A stretch of DNA of 64,000 nucleotides, taken from assembly GCF_021018805.1 (NCBI RefSeq), contig NC_086258.1:17162192-17226191 (forward strand), read 5' to 3'. How positions within the stretch are numbered: the first letter of the stretch is position 1; each line of letters starts with the position of its first letter. Shown one piece after another: positions 9,535 to 22,462 of the stretch. Below the pieces are notes generated by a model. It did not search any database. It was not told the DNA's origin and was given only the letters and a program-made list of their open reading frames with translations. The translations under genes were made by a program, and so were the position numbers. This stretch comes from Prinia subflava. Its lineage: Eukaryota; Chordata; Aves; Passeriformes; Cisticolidae.

Positions 9535-12389
9535 TTCATGGGACCTGCACAGCATCTCCTCCATCCTGGGCACTCAACACAGGAGCTTTGCATTTCCACT
9601 CTGCACACAGCCACAGGAGCATTTTCTGTGACTGAGGGAAGCTGTGGTCATGCTAGGCTTCAGTCAGCCACAATAAAACTAATTAACATGAAAAATCAAA
9701 GGCAAACTATGCAAGACACTCAGGAAAATTAAATTGGATCGATTTTTCAAGTGGATTAAGTTAGGTCACATTTTGTTTCTTTGTACTGTTTTTAGCAGAA
9801 TTAAAATAACCATGACTCAGTTTAGTTCTCCTTAAATGAATGAAAGCAAAATAATCCCTTGTAAGAGCCTCCTACCAAGGAGTTTAATCCATAAACATTT
9901 ATTTAATTTTGATTTTCTTTCCTATGTGTCCTTTATGAGCCTAAGCCAATACCTGAGGCCCTCTCTGCAGTCGGTGGCAGGGGACAGATGGCTCTGGAAC
10001 GTGCTGCAGTGCTGCTGACAGAGGTGTGAGACAGGTCAGAGGCATTTCACTCAGCATCTCCAGGGAATCTCTTACCAACCTCCCCCTAAAATGCAGGGCA
10101 GTGAGAAAACCATCCAACCCAGCACCTGCCCTTGAGGAAATCACTCCCTGTCTTTGCTTGGGGGACAGAGGTCTGGTGGGTGGGGGTCCAGCTGCAAACA
10201 CCATCATTTTGATGCCACAGGTCTCTTCAGGAGTAAAAGGAGAGGGAGCAATGATTGCTGCCCCAGCACTAGCAGGACAGTAAGGCTGAGAACTGGGACA
10301 ATGGACCCTGGCTGTGCAGGAACAGCTCCTTGTGTTGTCCAGAGGGTGAGAAATTGCTGGCCAGTGCTGTAGAGGTTCCACCCTAGGATTTGGTGAGCAC
10401 CCACAGATGTGGGGCCTGATTCCAGCTTCACGCTGGGCAGCCCCACATCAGCCCTTTGGGGAACTGCCCTGCACCCCTGCATCCTCCAGCCCACAGGGTG
10501 GGGGACTGACAGCAGCAGGGTGTTCCTGGTGCCAGGATGTGCAGGTGGCATCAGTCCCCTGCTGCAGGGCTGCTCACAGCTCAGGGCTGCTGGCCCAGCT
10601 CACATCAGACACGCTCTCGTGCCGCCTGCAGGCACCAGGGCTGCTTTGCACGGCTGCCTCAACTCTCATTTAAATGAGAAATTATTCCTGCCTGAAACTG
10701 GGAGAGGATGCTTCAGCATCCTGAACACACACAAGATTGGTGCTTGAGCCCCACCTCTGCTGACATTTGGGGTGCAAAACTCTTCCCAACACCGATCCTG
10801 GGCAGCACAAGCCCTTCCCTTCACTACTGCTGGCACCCAGGAGTTCTGCTCTTGCTGAGGAAAATGGGGTGACATTTCTACACTGCTGGGATCCCAGCCA
10901 CGTTACCCTGTGTGGATACAAACTCAGACAGTTTTTATCTCGCTGAGATTTCTACTGGAGACTTAAAAGGAGCCGGGATAGGGGCACCGATAAAGCTCAG
11001 GCTTTCCACATACTAAATCACCATCGGCTGACTGCTGCTGTTTGTCATCGTGAAGAAAGACCAGGGCTGAGTCAAAGTGGAGAAGCAAAAAACCTCATTC
11101 TTCCTTGCCCTCTGCTCTAAGGTGGCACTGTAGTGAGACCCAGCATCCCTCTTGGTACAGGGAATTCCTCCCCTCTGCCTTTGATCACCCCACAACCTGC
11201 TGACGCCTCATCACAACCTGTCACTAAACGCTGTCAGCTCTGCAAACATCTCCTAATCACCACGGCTTCCCCATCCCCTGTCAGGATGAGACCTGGAATT
11301 GTTCAGCAGGAGATAAAGCAGAGTCAGCTCCCAGCCTGACCCCGGTCTTGGGGGACTCCCCAGGATGCCGAGTTCATGCATCTTGTCTCGAGTGAGATGG
11401 GCAGGGAGTTTGGTCTGTGTTGCTCACACTGTGAGTTCATGCCCTTTTTATCTGGCTGTTTCTCATTTTCTCTGGGCCTGACATGAAAGTCCCTCCTGTA
11501 TTTGAAACACGTTCTCCAGGGAATTTTTATCAGGACTCCTGGAACATTCCACTTTTAGCAAATCAAAGAAAAAAAAATCCATGAATTTGCTGGCCTGTTG
11601 TGCTTGCTGTCCCCAGTGTGACGGTGCAAATCCAAAGTGATGACCTTAGCAGGCAGAAAGGTAATGCTGTTCTGGTGAATTCCAGCATGGCTCATGTGCA
11701 GTTTTCTGGGATTTGCTTTTTCCACTTGGTGACAGCACCGAGCTGTTTATAAGCAAGATAAATCCTCAGATGCAACTTTGCAAAAAATAAGTGAAAACAG
11801 ATATCACACTCCACAGCTCAGCTGGTTAGAGACAGTTTGTCCTTCAGCCCAATGTAAACACTGGGAACAGCATCCACCTGGAGGAATTCCTGAGTTCACA
11901 GCACTCCTAGCCAAGAAATAAACAGAAAGCCCCAGAAAATCTCCTTGGTTTTGTCTGTGATGCTTGTGTCAGAGGCAGGTATGGCACACTGCAGCTGCAG
12001 CAGCAGGGAAAATAACTTTTGTTAGTGAGTTAACTCAGGCAGTGCACCTTGTACAAATGCAAATCTTGCCATCCACGACTTGAAAAACTGCTTCAAGGGG
12101 AGTGTAAAACAGCCATCCCAGCCAAGCTCTTACCTCGGGGAAGAGATTGACACCGAAAATCTGGACAGTGGTGGAAGAAGACCTCAGAGAACAGACAGTG
12201 CCAGCCCTGCCAACTGCTCCAGAGCATCTCAGGCCAGGTGGAAAACAGCAGGCACAGGGTAAGGCCAGGTTAAGGCCATGGGGGGCTCTGCAGACCTGAA
12301 CTCACACTTGGCTCATTTGACCCTCACCATGAGCAGTTTTCCAGGTAGCCTGGAAGGTGCAGGGCAGAACATCCATTGCACAGCAACAC
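9535..12389. other. Unique non-coding sequence
   Basis: No gene is recognised. 9660-9880 is AT-rich and non-repetitive, with CTAATTAAC, a TCAAGTGG (NK2-type) word and GGATTA, a motif mix common in enhancers. 10930-11060 is another non-repeat patch with above-average CpG. The reading frame 12080-12262 ends next to a GGGTAAG donor-like word, but no acceptor pairs with it. Confidence 0.35.
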
Positions 12390-12430
12390 AGAGTTTTCAC
12401 TTTATACCATAAGTTTTATTAAACTTTCCA
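12390..12430 (-). terminator. Possible polyadenylation signal
   Basis: On the minus strand an AATAAA lies in the TTTAATAAAACTTATGG context near 12412-12424. It could mark the 3' end of an unidentified minus-strand transcript. No coding exon is visible upstream on that strand within several kilobases, so it may equally be a chance hexamer. Confidence 0.12.
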
Positions 12431-15400
12431 TTCCTACACTTTTCTTAGAAGTGGAGATACAATACATCTTTCCCAGTTCTATTTCTCCAAAATATCTGGT
12501 CTATTTACGAGTCATCATTTGAAAACTGTTTCCAGTTCAGTTTCCCTCTCTACAATGTCTGTCCTGTCCCAGGGCCTTTCAAAGCCAGCACACCTTATCT
12601 CAGAGTTTGCACACAGACGTACAAGGCCATGTGAGCTTTCAGTCAGGCTTTGAGAATCCCCTGCAAATCCATTCCTCACACTGAGACACCCCAGGAATGT
12701 TGTGGCTTAACCCTACCCTCATTATGGCAGGGCAGCTCTGCAAGGAACCTGCCTGCTCAGTCCAATCTTCCCCCCAAGCCATCTCAGCCTTCCCCTCTCT
12801 GTGTGTACAGGGGGGCATTTTCTCCTTTCTAACCTCATACACATAGTGGGAATCACCAGGGAATGGTGGGTGGAAAGTACCAAAATGGGAAAGAAATAAT
12901 TAAAAGCTCCTTTAGGCAGAAGTTTTGTTTTCAAGCAGTTTTAAAGCAGAGTTCATTCTTTGCAAAAAAAAGTGATTTTAGCAGAGCTGGTTTTCACCCA
13001 CTGCTCAGAGCCAAGCCAAGAATTGGGCTGGTGGAATGCCCTGATGTGCTCTGCTCCAGACAGCCTGTGCCTGGGTACAGCCTCAGCAGAATCTGAGGGA
13101 GAGTGTGAGATTTGGCTTGATGGTCACACTTAACACCTCTTTTTGATTTTATAAACCTGGGCTGGTGGTGGCTGAAAGCAAGAAGCAGATGGTTTTAACT
13201 GCAGAAGTAAGTTACAGTCCATTCAAAGGTCAATTTTCTGCATAAACTGTTGGGAAAAAAATCTCTCTCCTTTTCAAGATCCAAGTCCTTCTATTGTCCA
13301 GGATATCTCAGTTTGATCCCACCTCACACCATCGACCCATCATAAGCAGGGATGTGTTACCTAAGGGATTTCCCCAGCAATCATTTCTTCTTTCAGAAAG
13401 CCAAAGCCAAGCAAAACCAGTTTTTCTGTAAGCTCATGCAGCTAGGGAAGAGAGAGGAACATGCTGATAAGCATCTTGGATGGCTTCAGGATAAATGTAT
13501 GTCTGATCTGTTCCCTAATACAAAACATTTTGGTTGTTTTCTCTCCTCAGCAATTGTACATGAAAATCAAAGTTAATGAGATGAGGATCCCCTCAGGATG
13601 GGGAAATAAACCTTGACTTCTGGCAAGATTTGAGAGGTTTTGTACAAAATAAAGCCATGTGAACAGCAGTGTAAACTCTTTAGCATGAGATTTCCCACAG
13701 CACTTTGTACCTTAAAGCACATTTTACATGCGAGGACAGGGAGAATTTGCTTGGCTCCATCCTGTGGTGTGACACGACAGAGCCCTGAAGCCACCAGACC
13801 TGCCTTGAACGGTGTCAGGAGGATTTAGCAGGCTGGAAGGAGGGCAGGAGCCCCACTGGATGCCCACTGCCAAAGGAACAGGACACAGGGCAGGTCCACT
13901 CCATCCCTCATGATACCTTGGGATGTGCAAATCTTCCAGTCTCAAGCCTGAGTTTGGGTCATCCTGAGTGCTCCAGACCAGCAAGTTGAATGCTGGAGGG
14001 GTGATAAAGTAGTAATTTTATTCTATTTATAGCTTTATTTATATAAAGTGGTAACCTTTATCAGCCTTGCAGGCTGAAAGCTGGGCTCCTGTCACAACAG
14101 AGGAGAAACACAAGGAAAGGAAAAGAATTAAACCACCAGGGAGGGAAATGTGCTGGGGCAGTGCTAAGGGCAGGCAGTGTCCTGTCACCCCCACAGGTTA
14201 CACTCATGGGCAGCCTCAGGAGATGCAGCCACAGCTCCCCAGCCCATCTCCAGGGCACCCTCAGCAACCTGCAGATCCCAAAATTCTGTGTATTGGGATG
14301 GCAGGAATACCAGGCTGGGATATTTGCTGACATCAATAGTCTCATTCACCACCAGACATTAAAAGGTGCTTATTTTACCAGGAGAACTCGCTGACCTGAG
14401 ATAACTTTTGGAAACCAAGCCAGAAGCAGAATAAGGGGGAGAAAGCCAAACCCCAAGAGTCACAGTCCACCTTCCATTCTCCCTGTTCTCCCCATCCAGC
14501 ACAGCACTGAGCCTCCTGGACTGTGGGCACTGAAAATGCAATAAGGAATGAAATGACAGAGAATTCTCAAAACCTCACAGAGAGATCACAAGGTCTTGTG
14601 TGATCTTGTCTTTTCCAACACTGGATAAGCTGCCATCCCACCCCTGAGCAGAGGACACAGCTCTGTGACAACACAGCAGCTCCTTTCCACTGACACATTC
14701 ACCACCCACTGAACAGAGTGCCTCAAGCAGGAGCCTTGGATGAAAATCCACTTCTAATTCATCCTCCTGCTCTGGTTGGGATGAATTTTCAGCAGCTCTG
14801 CCTGAAAATAGCAGCCAGCAGCAGCAGCCTGCAGGATCCCCCCTTGCTGGGGGCTCACTGAGCCTCCCACACGGGACCTGCAGGAAGATGCTGCTATCTG
14901 CTTGGCCATGAATATGGCAAGAAACAGCCCTGTTTTTCCATATCCAGATTTCCCAGCCCACTGCTACACTGTGCTGCAGGTTTTCACACACTAGATGTCA
15001 GCCGAAGAACAAAAATCACTCCGGGTGCTCCAACTCAAACCTGGCGGGGATTTCCATTGGGCCACACTAAAACTCGCAACCTGACACCAAATAAATCCAT
15101 TTGCTGCAGCAATACCCGCACTGGGCAAAGGGTGGCAGGGAAAACCCACTCAGGGGAGACTCTGTAAGTCCTGGGTGGAGAAAGCCACAACCCTGGAGTG
15201 ACTCGTCTGCATCAGCACAATCCTGAGACACACAGGGACACCACAACAGCATTTCTTTTGCACACACATTTTCGGTGGTGGGGGATCTCTAGCAGAGCTG
15301 ATTTAACCACCCAGGACTGCTCCCCAGCTTCTCCTGCAGAAACCTTAGAAGCTGGGGATTGTGAAGGAGCCCTGCAGGTATGACCTGCCCCTTGTTCCAC

Positions 15401-16386
15401 CAGCAGAACAACAAACCACGGTATAAAACACCTTTCTACACCAGGAGAAAGTGCTGTGCTATCAGCTCTTGTATTTTTATGGTTTATGCAGCAGTAAACA
15501 CAGAGTGCAGCCCTTGCAGCAGAGGGGACTGAATCAGTGAAATAAACCACCCCAAGGCTGTACCTGCTTGTCCTGAGCTGGGCTGTCACCCTCCCCAGCA
15601 GCTTTTACCCACTTTTGGACAGGACTGAGAGCTGGGAGATCTGAGGTCCTGTGCTGGCCTCTGTACAAGAGCAGGAGAAGGGATCACTGAGCCTTGGGAA
15701 ATGCCCCCACCCCAAAAGTTTGCCCCTACAGACTCAGCAGTACCTTCATTGCAGCCTTGACTTGGAGCCACCTGCCTGGTCTGGGCAGAGAGCACCTTAG
15801 AGCACATCCCAGAAGATCCCAAGCCCAGAGCTGGGATGCAGTCCAGGAGTCCCCTTCAAATTACACCAGTGTGTGGAGATGCCCAAGGTTTTGGGGTATT
15901 TCAAAGTTTTCCTTCCAAACCACACTCTTACCTATAGCAGCTGAACCAGCCAAAATGGCATTGCACATAGGGTAGGCACAGCTTTTGGAATAAACCATGG
16001 GTCACTACTTACCCCCAAATTCCTCTTCCTGGCTGATGCCCTGGAGATGGATGGGCTCTCAGGGCCCTCCCAGGCAAATTGGTCTCCCCTTTCCCAGGGT
16101 CTAGGATTTCAGACCCTCCCCATCCCAGCCTGAGGTGTCTCCCTGCGCTGACCCTGCAGGACACAGTTCAAAGCCTCCAACAGGAAAAACAGGAAAATCC
16201 TCCCTGGCTCTCTCCGTTGACATAGTTTCGGTCTGGTTCGTGGTGTCAAAGGAGGCATTCAGCTCCACCTCAGCCCTGTGTGCTGCTTGGTCCCTCTCAG
16301 CAGATGCCAGGAGACCCCCGAGGGAGGACACCAGGGTGGGGAGCTCCCAACAGGTGCCATAAATTCCTGCCAGGGATTGTTTGGGG
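12431..16386. other. Unique non-coding sequence
   Basis: No gene, SINE or LINE is recognised. There is an AT-rich patch around 14005-14060 and scattered AATAAA hexamers. Open frames are short and unassigned. Confidence 0.4.
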
Positions 16387-16833
16387 TGATGCCTTAAGTT
16401 TTATCTCTCATGTGTTTCAGGCTCTGTTCTGCCCAGGGGTGCAGCTCTGAGCTCACACTCAGGGTCACTCAGCTCTGCACAGAGCAGGGACACAAAACAA
16501 ATCCTTCTCCTGCTGCACACCAAGGACAACTTTCAGCCCCAAAAGCAAAAACAAGGGTGGCTGGAGGGAGGAACAAGAAGGATGGAACCTCACAGCCTGG
16601 AGCTGGAATTGGACAATTAAACCCCAAAAATGCAAATGGACCAAAACTTATCAAAGTGTGAGACCTCATGACCATTTGTCCATTTTGTGACCATTTTGGG
16701 TGCACCTTGGGTGTAGCCCTGGCCAGGCTCTTGTACTGCCCAAGGTGTGTCCTTAAGTGGTTTTTAATAAATCTCTACTTTATTCTCCAGCTCTGCCCAG
16801 TCTCTGTTCCAGGTCAGCCCTCCCAAGGCATCA
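16387..16833 (+). mobile_element. Solo LTR (family 1), 447 bp
   Basis: A second full-length member of the LTR family at 6913-7357, in the same orientation and similar along its whole length. It opens TGATGCCTT and closes AAGGCATCA (16825-16833), the same 9 bp inverted termini. AATAAA lies at 16766-16771. GGGG flanks both sides (16383-16386 and 16834-16837), consistent with a 4 bp target duplication, although a homopolymer is weak proof. No gag, pol or env sequence lies on either side. Confidence 0.9.
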
Positions 16834-19800
16834 GGGGGCACCAACCCTCTGCCCTGCTGCAGGAAGGAAATCCCGGGTTTGATTGAGGCACAAAGGGGAA
16901 AATCTCTGCTCCCCTCTGTGACAGATCAGCGAGGCACCGCAGCCTTTAAGCATCTCCCAGCTGGAGGGAGCAGCAAGAAAACAAAAAAGGAGAGGCTGCC
17001 AGGTGTGAGACCAAACCTTGTGCTGTGTTTACAGCCAGGAGATGGTGACTGAGCCCACGCAGGGCACGGATAATGGGGAAACACAGAGCCCCGGAGTCTG
17101 CAGGGGCAGGCTGGGCTCCAGCCCCGCTGCGCTGCTGGGGCCGTGGCAGAGAGGGGAGCGCAGGTACTGGGGCACACACAGTCCCAGTGCCACCAGCTCC
17201 TGGCTCTGGTGAGGGATAGAGAGCAGCTCAAATGCAGGATCCTTCCCTCTGATCCTTCCCTTCCCTCTGTTCCTTCCCTTCCCTCCCCTCTGATCCTCTC
17301 CTCTCCCATCCTTCCCCATGCAGCATGTTGCAGTTAGGGAGACACTCAGAAACGCCTCCTGTGAGAGGTTTTGTCACCCTCCAGAGCACCAAGGCTGCTC
17401 CCATCTCACCTCCTGACTCCCTCACTGACAGCACTTACCATCCATTTATCCCCCCCAGGCCCAGCCCCAGCCTCAGGCCAAGAGGTGGGGAGCAGATTTC
17501 GGTGACATAATGAGGCTGCATTTCCTGCTGAGCAGGTTCATGGCTCTGCCTATCCATGGGGTTTTAGTTCCTGCACACAGCTTGGGGCAGGGCAGTGCCC
17601 AGGGGAGAGACCCAGCCCGTGTGCCACCCTAGGTGACATGGAAAGGTGACACCCTGGCCAAGTCAGGAGCTGGAGGGAGGCTCAGAGGGCACAGGCCTGA
17701 GCACCCCTGTGACCCTGGGGTGACAACACTGTGATTCCAGTGCTGCCATCCCATTAAAAAGTTCCCCAGTGCTAAACCACTGATCCCTTGGAGATGAGGG
17801 GCTGTGCCACCCCCACCAGGGACACAGAGGATGAGCAACACCCCCAGAACCCTGCTGGGGCTCCCCAGACCAAAGCCTCATCCTCCACAGCCTGCACTCA
17901 ATGCTGTATGAGCACCCTCATGGGGATCCCAGCTCCACTTCCAACCCTTCACCTACAGATTTCCTACAGCTGTTTCACATATGACTTTCAGCTCAGATCT
18001 GAGCAGCTCCAGCCTGGTCTGTGCTCACCAGAGGGAGATGCTTGGGAGAGGGAGGCAGCCCATCTGCAGAGCAGGGTCTGCCTTTGAAGAACCACCCTCT
18101 GACTTTTGGCTTCTCAAAAATGCGACCACAGAAAAGAATTTTTCTCTCCAGGCCTCATCTGGCAGGGTCCTTGCTCCGAGGTCTCCGCTTCCAGCATAAA
18201 AGCAAGAAATTCTTCCAGATCTAATGCTGTAGCTGCCAGGGGTAGATGTAGCATAAAGCAGGGTCCCCTCTGGGTCTGTCTGACATCACTCATCTCCCCA
18301 GATGGCACCAGTCCCACCTCCAGACATTACCCTGACTGCAGCTGCAGAAGATGCTCCAGCTCCCCGATGCCTTTTGCATCCATCAGCTCTTTCCCACATC
18401 TTCTTCCCACTCCTTACCCTGCTGCTTGCTGGGTCTGTCACCAAATTCATCAGCATCACACACAGATGGGGATTTCCTGTGGGTCACACACATCCTATTG
18501 CTGACCTCATGCTCAGTCTCCCTGCCCCAGCACACACAGTCCCAGCACTCAGCAGCATCTGCCCTTCAAAAACCACTTTCCCAGAGTGTGTCCACCTGGG
18601 ACCTTCTGGAATTCACCCCACACTGACGAGGCCAGCACATCCCCAGGCCAGCTGATCTGCTGAATTCATGACCAGACTAAGAGTGCACAAGTCACACCCA
18701 GACCAACGAGGCAAACAACATCCCTGTCCTGTGCAAGCATCTGAGGCAGCTGGCATTTCCCTGCCGGGGGGGGATGAGGCAGCACAGCACATGCACTGGA
18801 GCTTTTTCTGCAGGGCTGATGGGACACAGAGCCATGGTGCATCTCCCCAGCCTGAGTCAGAGCAATGCTGCCATAAATATGCTGCTTTGGACCACTTCAA
18901 ACAGCCTCTTGCAGATCAAAGCACTGGGGACAGCAAGGACACGTTGATCCCACTATAGAATAATGCAGGGGAGGTCAGAAGAGGGTCCTGCAGCCCCTTC
19001 AACCCCCCTGCCCTGCTGAGAGCTGCTGTCAACAGCAGCTGGGGGGACAATGTTGTTGAAACCCTTTCCCATTCCTCCCCCCAGCCATGGGGTGATGCAG
19101 CACCAGCTTCATGGCTTAATGTGAGCCAGCTTTGGTAAATATAATGGAATCATAATAGGAGGGGAAATTTCAGCCCAAAAGAGCTGAAGTTTCTCGTGCA
19201 ACTGTACTTTCCCTTTTGGCTAAATTGATGTGAGTGGTGGATAGACCCTGATTCTCGTGGGAACTCATCCACTTGCTGTTTATCTACAATGCAATAAAAA
19301 TAATATTAAAAACAATCTGTGTAGTAGAAAGAGCAGAAAAAAAATTGACACCTGATGCTGTTCTTCTCCTTGTCTGAAATCCAATAGCTGAGCTCTGAGA
19401 ACAGGCATGTCCATGCAATTACAGCTCAGACACTCCCAGACCTTGCCTTGAACAGAAACTGGGATGAAATTATCCTTCCAGAGGACTGAAATGTTTTTAT
19501 GAGGTTATTGAAGCAGCAGGTATGGCGCTGCTATCTCACCCTGGGACCACAGCACACGGCTCTGCTCCACCCTCCTGTAGTGGGGGAACAGATGAAAATA
19601 TCAAAACCCACAGGGCATCAAGGCATTGTGTTAAAAGGCAGTGTTCTGAAAACTAAATGCTGCAGGAAAGCCTAATTTTGTAATATTCAAACCTCTCCAA
19701 ACTACATAAAAGAGGGGAATATGTCATAAAATGCTGAACCCAAGTGCCAGAGGGACAGGGCAGTGCTGGAGCTCCAGTCATGGCCTCAGGCAGGCTGTGC

Positions 19801-20684
19801 TCTTCAACATAAGTTTTGAATTAAGGCTGCTGGGGAGCAAAGCAGCAGGCTTGAGAATCTCTGCAAATCAAAGGTCTGGACTACACTGGGCACTGCCTGG
19901 CTGGGCAGCACTTTTGCTGTTACAAAGTGACATTTTTTCAGTCATCATTCACTTTTACTACTTTTTACAAGTTTTAGTAACACTCCCATAAACAGGTTTT
20001 TAGTGCAATCCTTTTTCTCTGACACGCTGCACGTTAAAGATTAGCAGAGGCTTTTTATTGCAGGTAATAAAGAACTCTGATGTCAAATATTTTAACAAGC
20101 CAAATGCTCCATGGGAAAAGCCCAAGGGGCTCCAAATGCATTTCTGCTCTGCAGCCCCTGTCAGGGAAAGGGCGAAGACACTGAGAGTTTTCTGGGAAAA
20201 TATCTTAGATTTTATCTAATTTTTGGAAAAGAACAAAGTGGCTCCAACCACACTACTGAACTCGAGAGCTTCCCAGCCAGGCATTTCCCACACTCCATGC
20301 AAAGCTAGCTGTTCCCCCCTCAGCATCTTCATGGATTTGTTCAAGGGAGGCTCTACATTAAGAAAAGAGTGAATTTAGGGCTGTCTTTTTATTATCTGCA
20401 GTTTATTCTCTCCAACACATGCACCCAGGGCTGCCTGCAGCACAGCACAGGACCCCAAAGGGATGAGCCACAAGGGGTTTTCCATCCCAGGTGATGCTGC
20501 CAGCTGGAGGCATCACATCCCTTGGCTGCAGGCAGTGGGGAGGAGGAGGAGGTGGGGAAGGCCAGCACATCATCCCTGCACCCTCACAACCCACAGCAGA
20601 GAAAGTGTCATTGCCAGGGCATGGGGAGAGTGAGCCCTTCTGAGAATGAGCCCCTGCTGCTGTTTGGTCAGAGCACATTGGGTT
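16834..20684. other. Unique non-coding sequence
   Basis: No gene is recognised. 16920-17200 has a mild excess of CpG. 17235-17320 is a pyrimidine-rich low-complexity stretch of CCTTCCCT-type words. 19130-19350 is AT-rich, non-repetitive and possibly regulatory. Open frames are chance-sized. Confidence 0.4.
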
Positions 20685-21319
20685 TGTCCTGGGGTGACTT
20701 TTTTGGTGCTTGTATCCCCATTGTCTGTTCTGTTTATGCTGTATATTAAGTTTTACACCTTTAAGACTGGTTCTGAGAGTGAAGCGGGGGAGAGAAGAAG
20801 CGCTGGGTTTGTTTTCAGAACCTGCACTGCCTCCTCCACGTTCTGCTCCTGGACTGTGCTGTCTGCAGCATGGACAGACAGCGGGACAGAGATCTCCTGT
20901 GCTTTTAGTTGGTTTTAGCTGGCTGAGGCAGAGAAGCTCCCTGGACCTCTTTTTTTCCTTTTTCTTGGAACTGTTTGAACCTGTTTTGGACTGAAAACCC
21001 AGAGGAGCAGTGGGAGCTCACACCTGTGAGGCCCAGGATGGCATTTCCAGTGCTGGAGGGACTGATAAGAGACTGAGCCAGCCCAGCTACACCCACAGCA
21101 AGGACTTTCTCAATTTGCCATCTCTTCAGAACAGTGAGAGGTTTTGTTGTTTCATATTATTCATTTTTTGTGCTTGTGGATACTTTGTTAAATAAATAGG
21201 TTTTTCCACTCTTCTCTAAGATTTTTTTCCAGACTGATTGGAGGAGGGGCTGTTTGAGTTTGCTTCCCAGAGGGACCCCATTCGGAGGTTTCCTCCCAAA
21301 TCTGCCCTAAACCAGGACA
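20685..21319 (+). mobile_element. Solo LTR (family 2), 635 bp, with 5 bp target duplication
   Basis: The best-defined mobile element in the window. The edges are TGTCCTGG (20685-20692) and CCAGGACA (21312-21319), perfect 8 bp inverted termini starting TG and ending CA. The 5 bp GGGTT is duplicated exactly on both sides (20680-20684 and 21320-21324). Inside are a TATA-like GTATATTAAG near 20741 and an AATAAA near 21191-21196, the layout expected of U3, R and U5. Orientation is taken from these signals. No internal genes remain, so it is a solo LTR. A 5 bp duplication is usual for ERVL-type elements, but class is an inference. Confidence 0.93.
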
Positions 21320-21379
21320 GGGTTCCTGATCAGGAGAGCTGGGAGCAGCAGGGCTTGCTGCTCTGCACAGCCTCAGCAT

Positions 21380-21870
21380 CTCGCTGCTCTCTCTGCTTTT
21401 TCGCACTGCCCGCATCCCTGATGGGTACCACGAGCATCCACACGGCATCCCCCGCTGCCGAGCATCCCTTTGGATTGACTGAGGGAAAAACCGGCCCGCG
21501 GCCGTCCCAAACGCGCTCGGGGATGGGCTCCCCGCCCACACACAGGATTGGGTTTCCACCCCTCGGCTCACTTTCAGAGGGGGCCGCAGCCTGAGAAACC
21601 GGGAAGGGTCGCACACACACGAGAACAGCCCCCGCAGTCTCTGCAGCAGCTGCCAAATTTATCACTGCCCACGGACTGAGGACGGGAAGAGCCTCGTGGC
21701 GTTCTCCGGGAGCCCAAAGGATTTTTCACATTCCCTTTCCCCTCTCTTCCCGTCCCTCCTGGCCAAGGCTGGGGACTGCCCCAGGGCAGGAGGGCTCGCA
21801 GCGATGCTCGGAGAGAAGGAGATGTGTTTGCCATCGAGACGTGCTGCTGACACTGCCTGCAAAGCCACGG
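21380..21870. promoter_or_regulatory. CpG-rich block (island-like)
   Basis: CpG is frequent across about 490 bp (for example the ACCGGCCCGCGGCCGTCC and AACGCGCTCGGGG runs), in contrast to the CpG-poor sequence around it. It lies in unique DNA between two unrelated LTRs. Such islands in birds usually mark promoters or constitutively unmethylated enhancers. No first exon with a convincing donor could be fixed on either strand, so direction is unknown. Mutational decay of a GC-rich repeat is an alternative. Confidence 0.4.
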
Positions 21871-21876
21871 CAGCAG

Positions 21877-21916
21877 GGAATCAGTGAGGTTAGAAAAAAC
21901 CTCTGAGACCATCAAA
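21877..21916 (-). mobile_element. CR1 tail scrap interrupted by LTR
   Basis: GAATCAGTGAGGTTAGAAAA followed by AACCTCTGAGACCATCAAA resembles the reverse complement of a CR1 3' end (GAATCA..AGGTTGGAAAAGACCTCTGAGATCATC). The match stops exactly where the next LTR begins, which suggests the LTR inserted into it. Confidence 0.45.
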
Positions 21917-22462
21917 TATTGCAACCCTGGAGGCTGAGAATTTCAGGCTTTCTGTGCTAAAAGGCACTGACCCTCAAGCAAGCACCACATTTGACCTGAG
22001 GGCATGGAACAGGCTAACAAAATTGACAGCACTGGGGCTGTGGGGGTGTAGTTTGAATAGAATTGTGTGATATCACAGGGTGAAAAACTTAGATTTGGGA
22101 TTTTAGCAAATAGGAATGTATGGGGCAAGATGGAGGATCTGGGATGTTGTCTAAGTCCTTCTTCTTCTTCCTTCTTCATGGGTTTGGGTGGTTTTCCGTA
22201 ACTGGGTGAAAAAGGTCCACATTGCAGGCCTTGGGTGGCCATTATTGGGTCAAAAATATTAAAAAAATAGGTGTCATCTCGTTATTGGGTGATTAGCACT
22301 TAAATAACCTTGAAAGAGTCAGAGGCTCTCCATTTTACCTCAGTTTTCTGAATTGCTAGTTAGAGCTCACGACTGGTGAGATTGTACTACAGATAAGAAA
22401 TAATAAACTTCTGAGGCCAAACACGAAACTGTGGCTCCCATGTATTAATCCCAGCTTTAACA
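21917..22462 (+). mobile_element. Solo LTR (family 3), about 546 bp
   Basis: Aligns along its length with 58295-58811. Shared blocks include TGAGAATTTCAG, GACCTGAGG-CATGGAACAGGC, the GTCCACATTGCAGGCC type block, GGTGTCATCTC, and AATAATAAAC near the 3' end (AATAAA at 22402-22407). The 5' edge here is worn (TATTGCAACC versus TGTTGGAACC in the sister copy). The 3' edge is TTTAACA. A 4 bp CAAA sits on both sides (21913-21916 and 22463-22466), supporting the edges. No internal genes. Confidence 0.82.

Noticed and set aside
16100..16330. tRNA-like GGTTCG words near 16236
   Set aside because: No A box, no cloverleaf pairing and no terminator tract. Not a tRNA.
6913..16833. A full provirus bounded by the two family 1 LTRs about 9 kb apart
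   Set aside because: No gag, pol or env similarity lies between them, there is no primer-binding site after the first LTR and no purine tract before the second. The 9 kb contains CR1 and MIR remnants, and the outer flanks (CTGA and GGGG) do not match.
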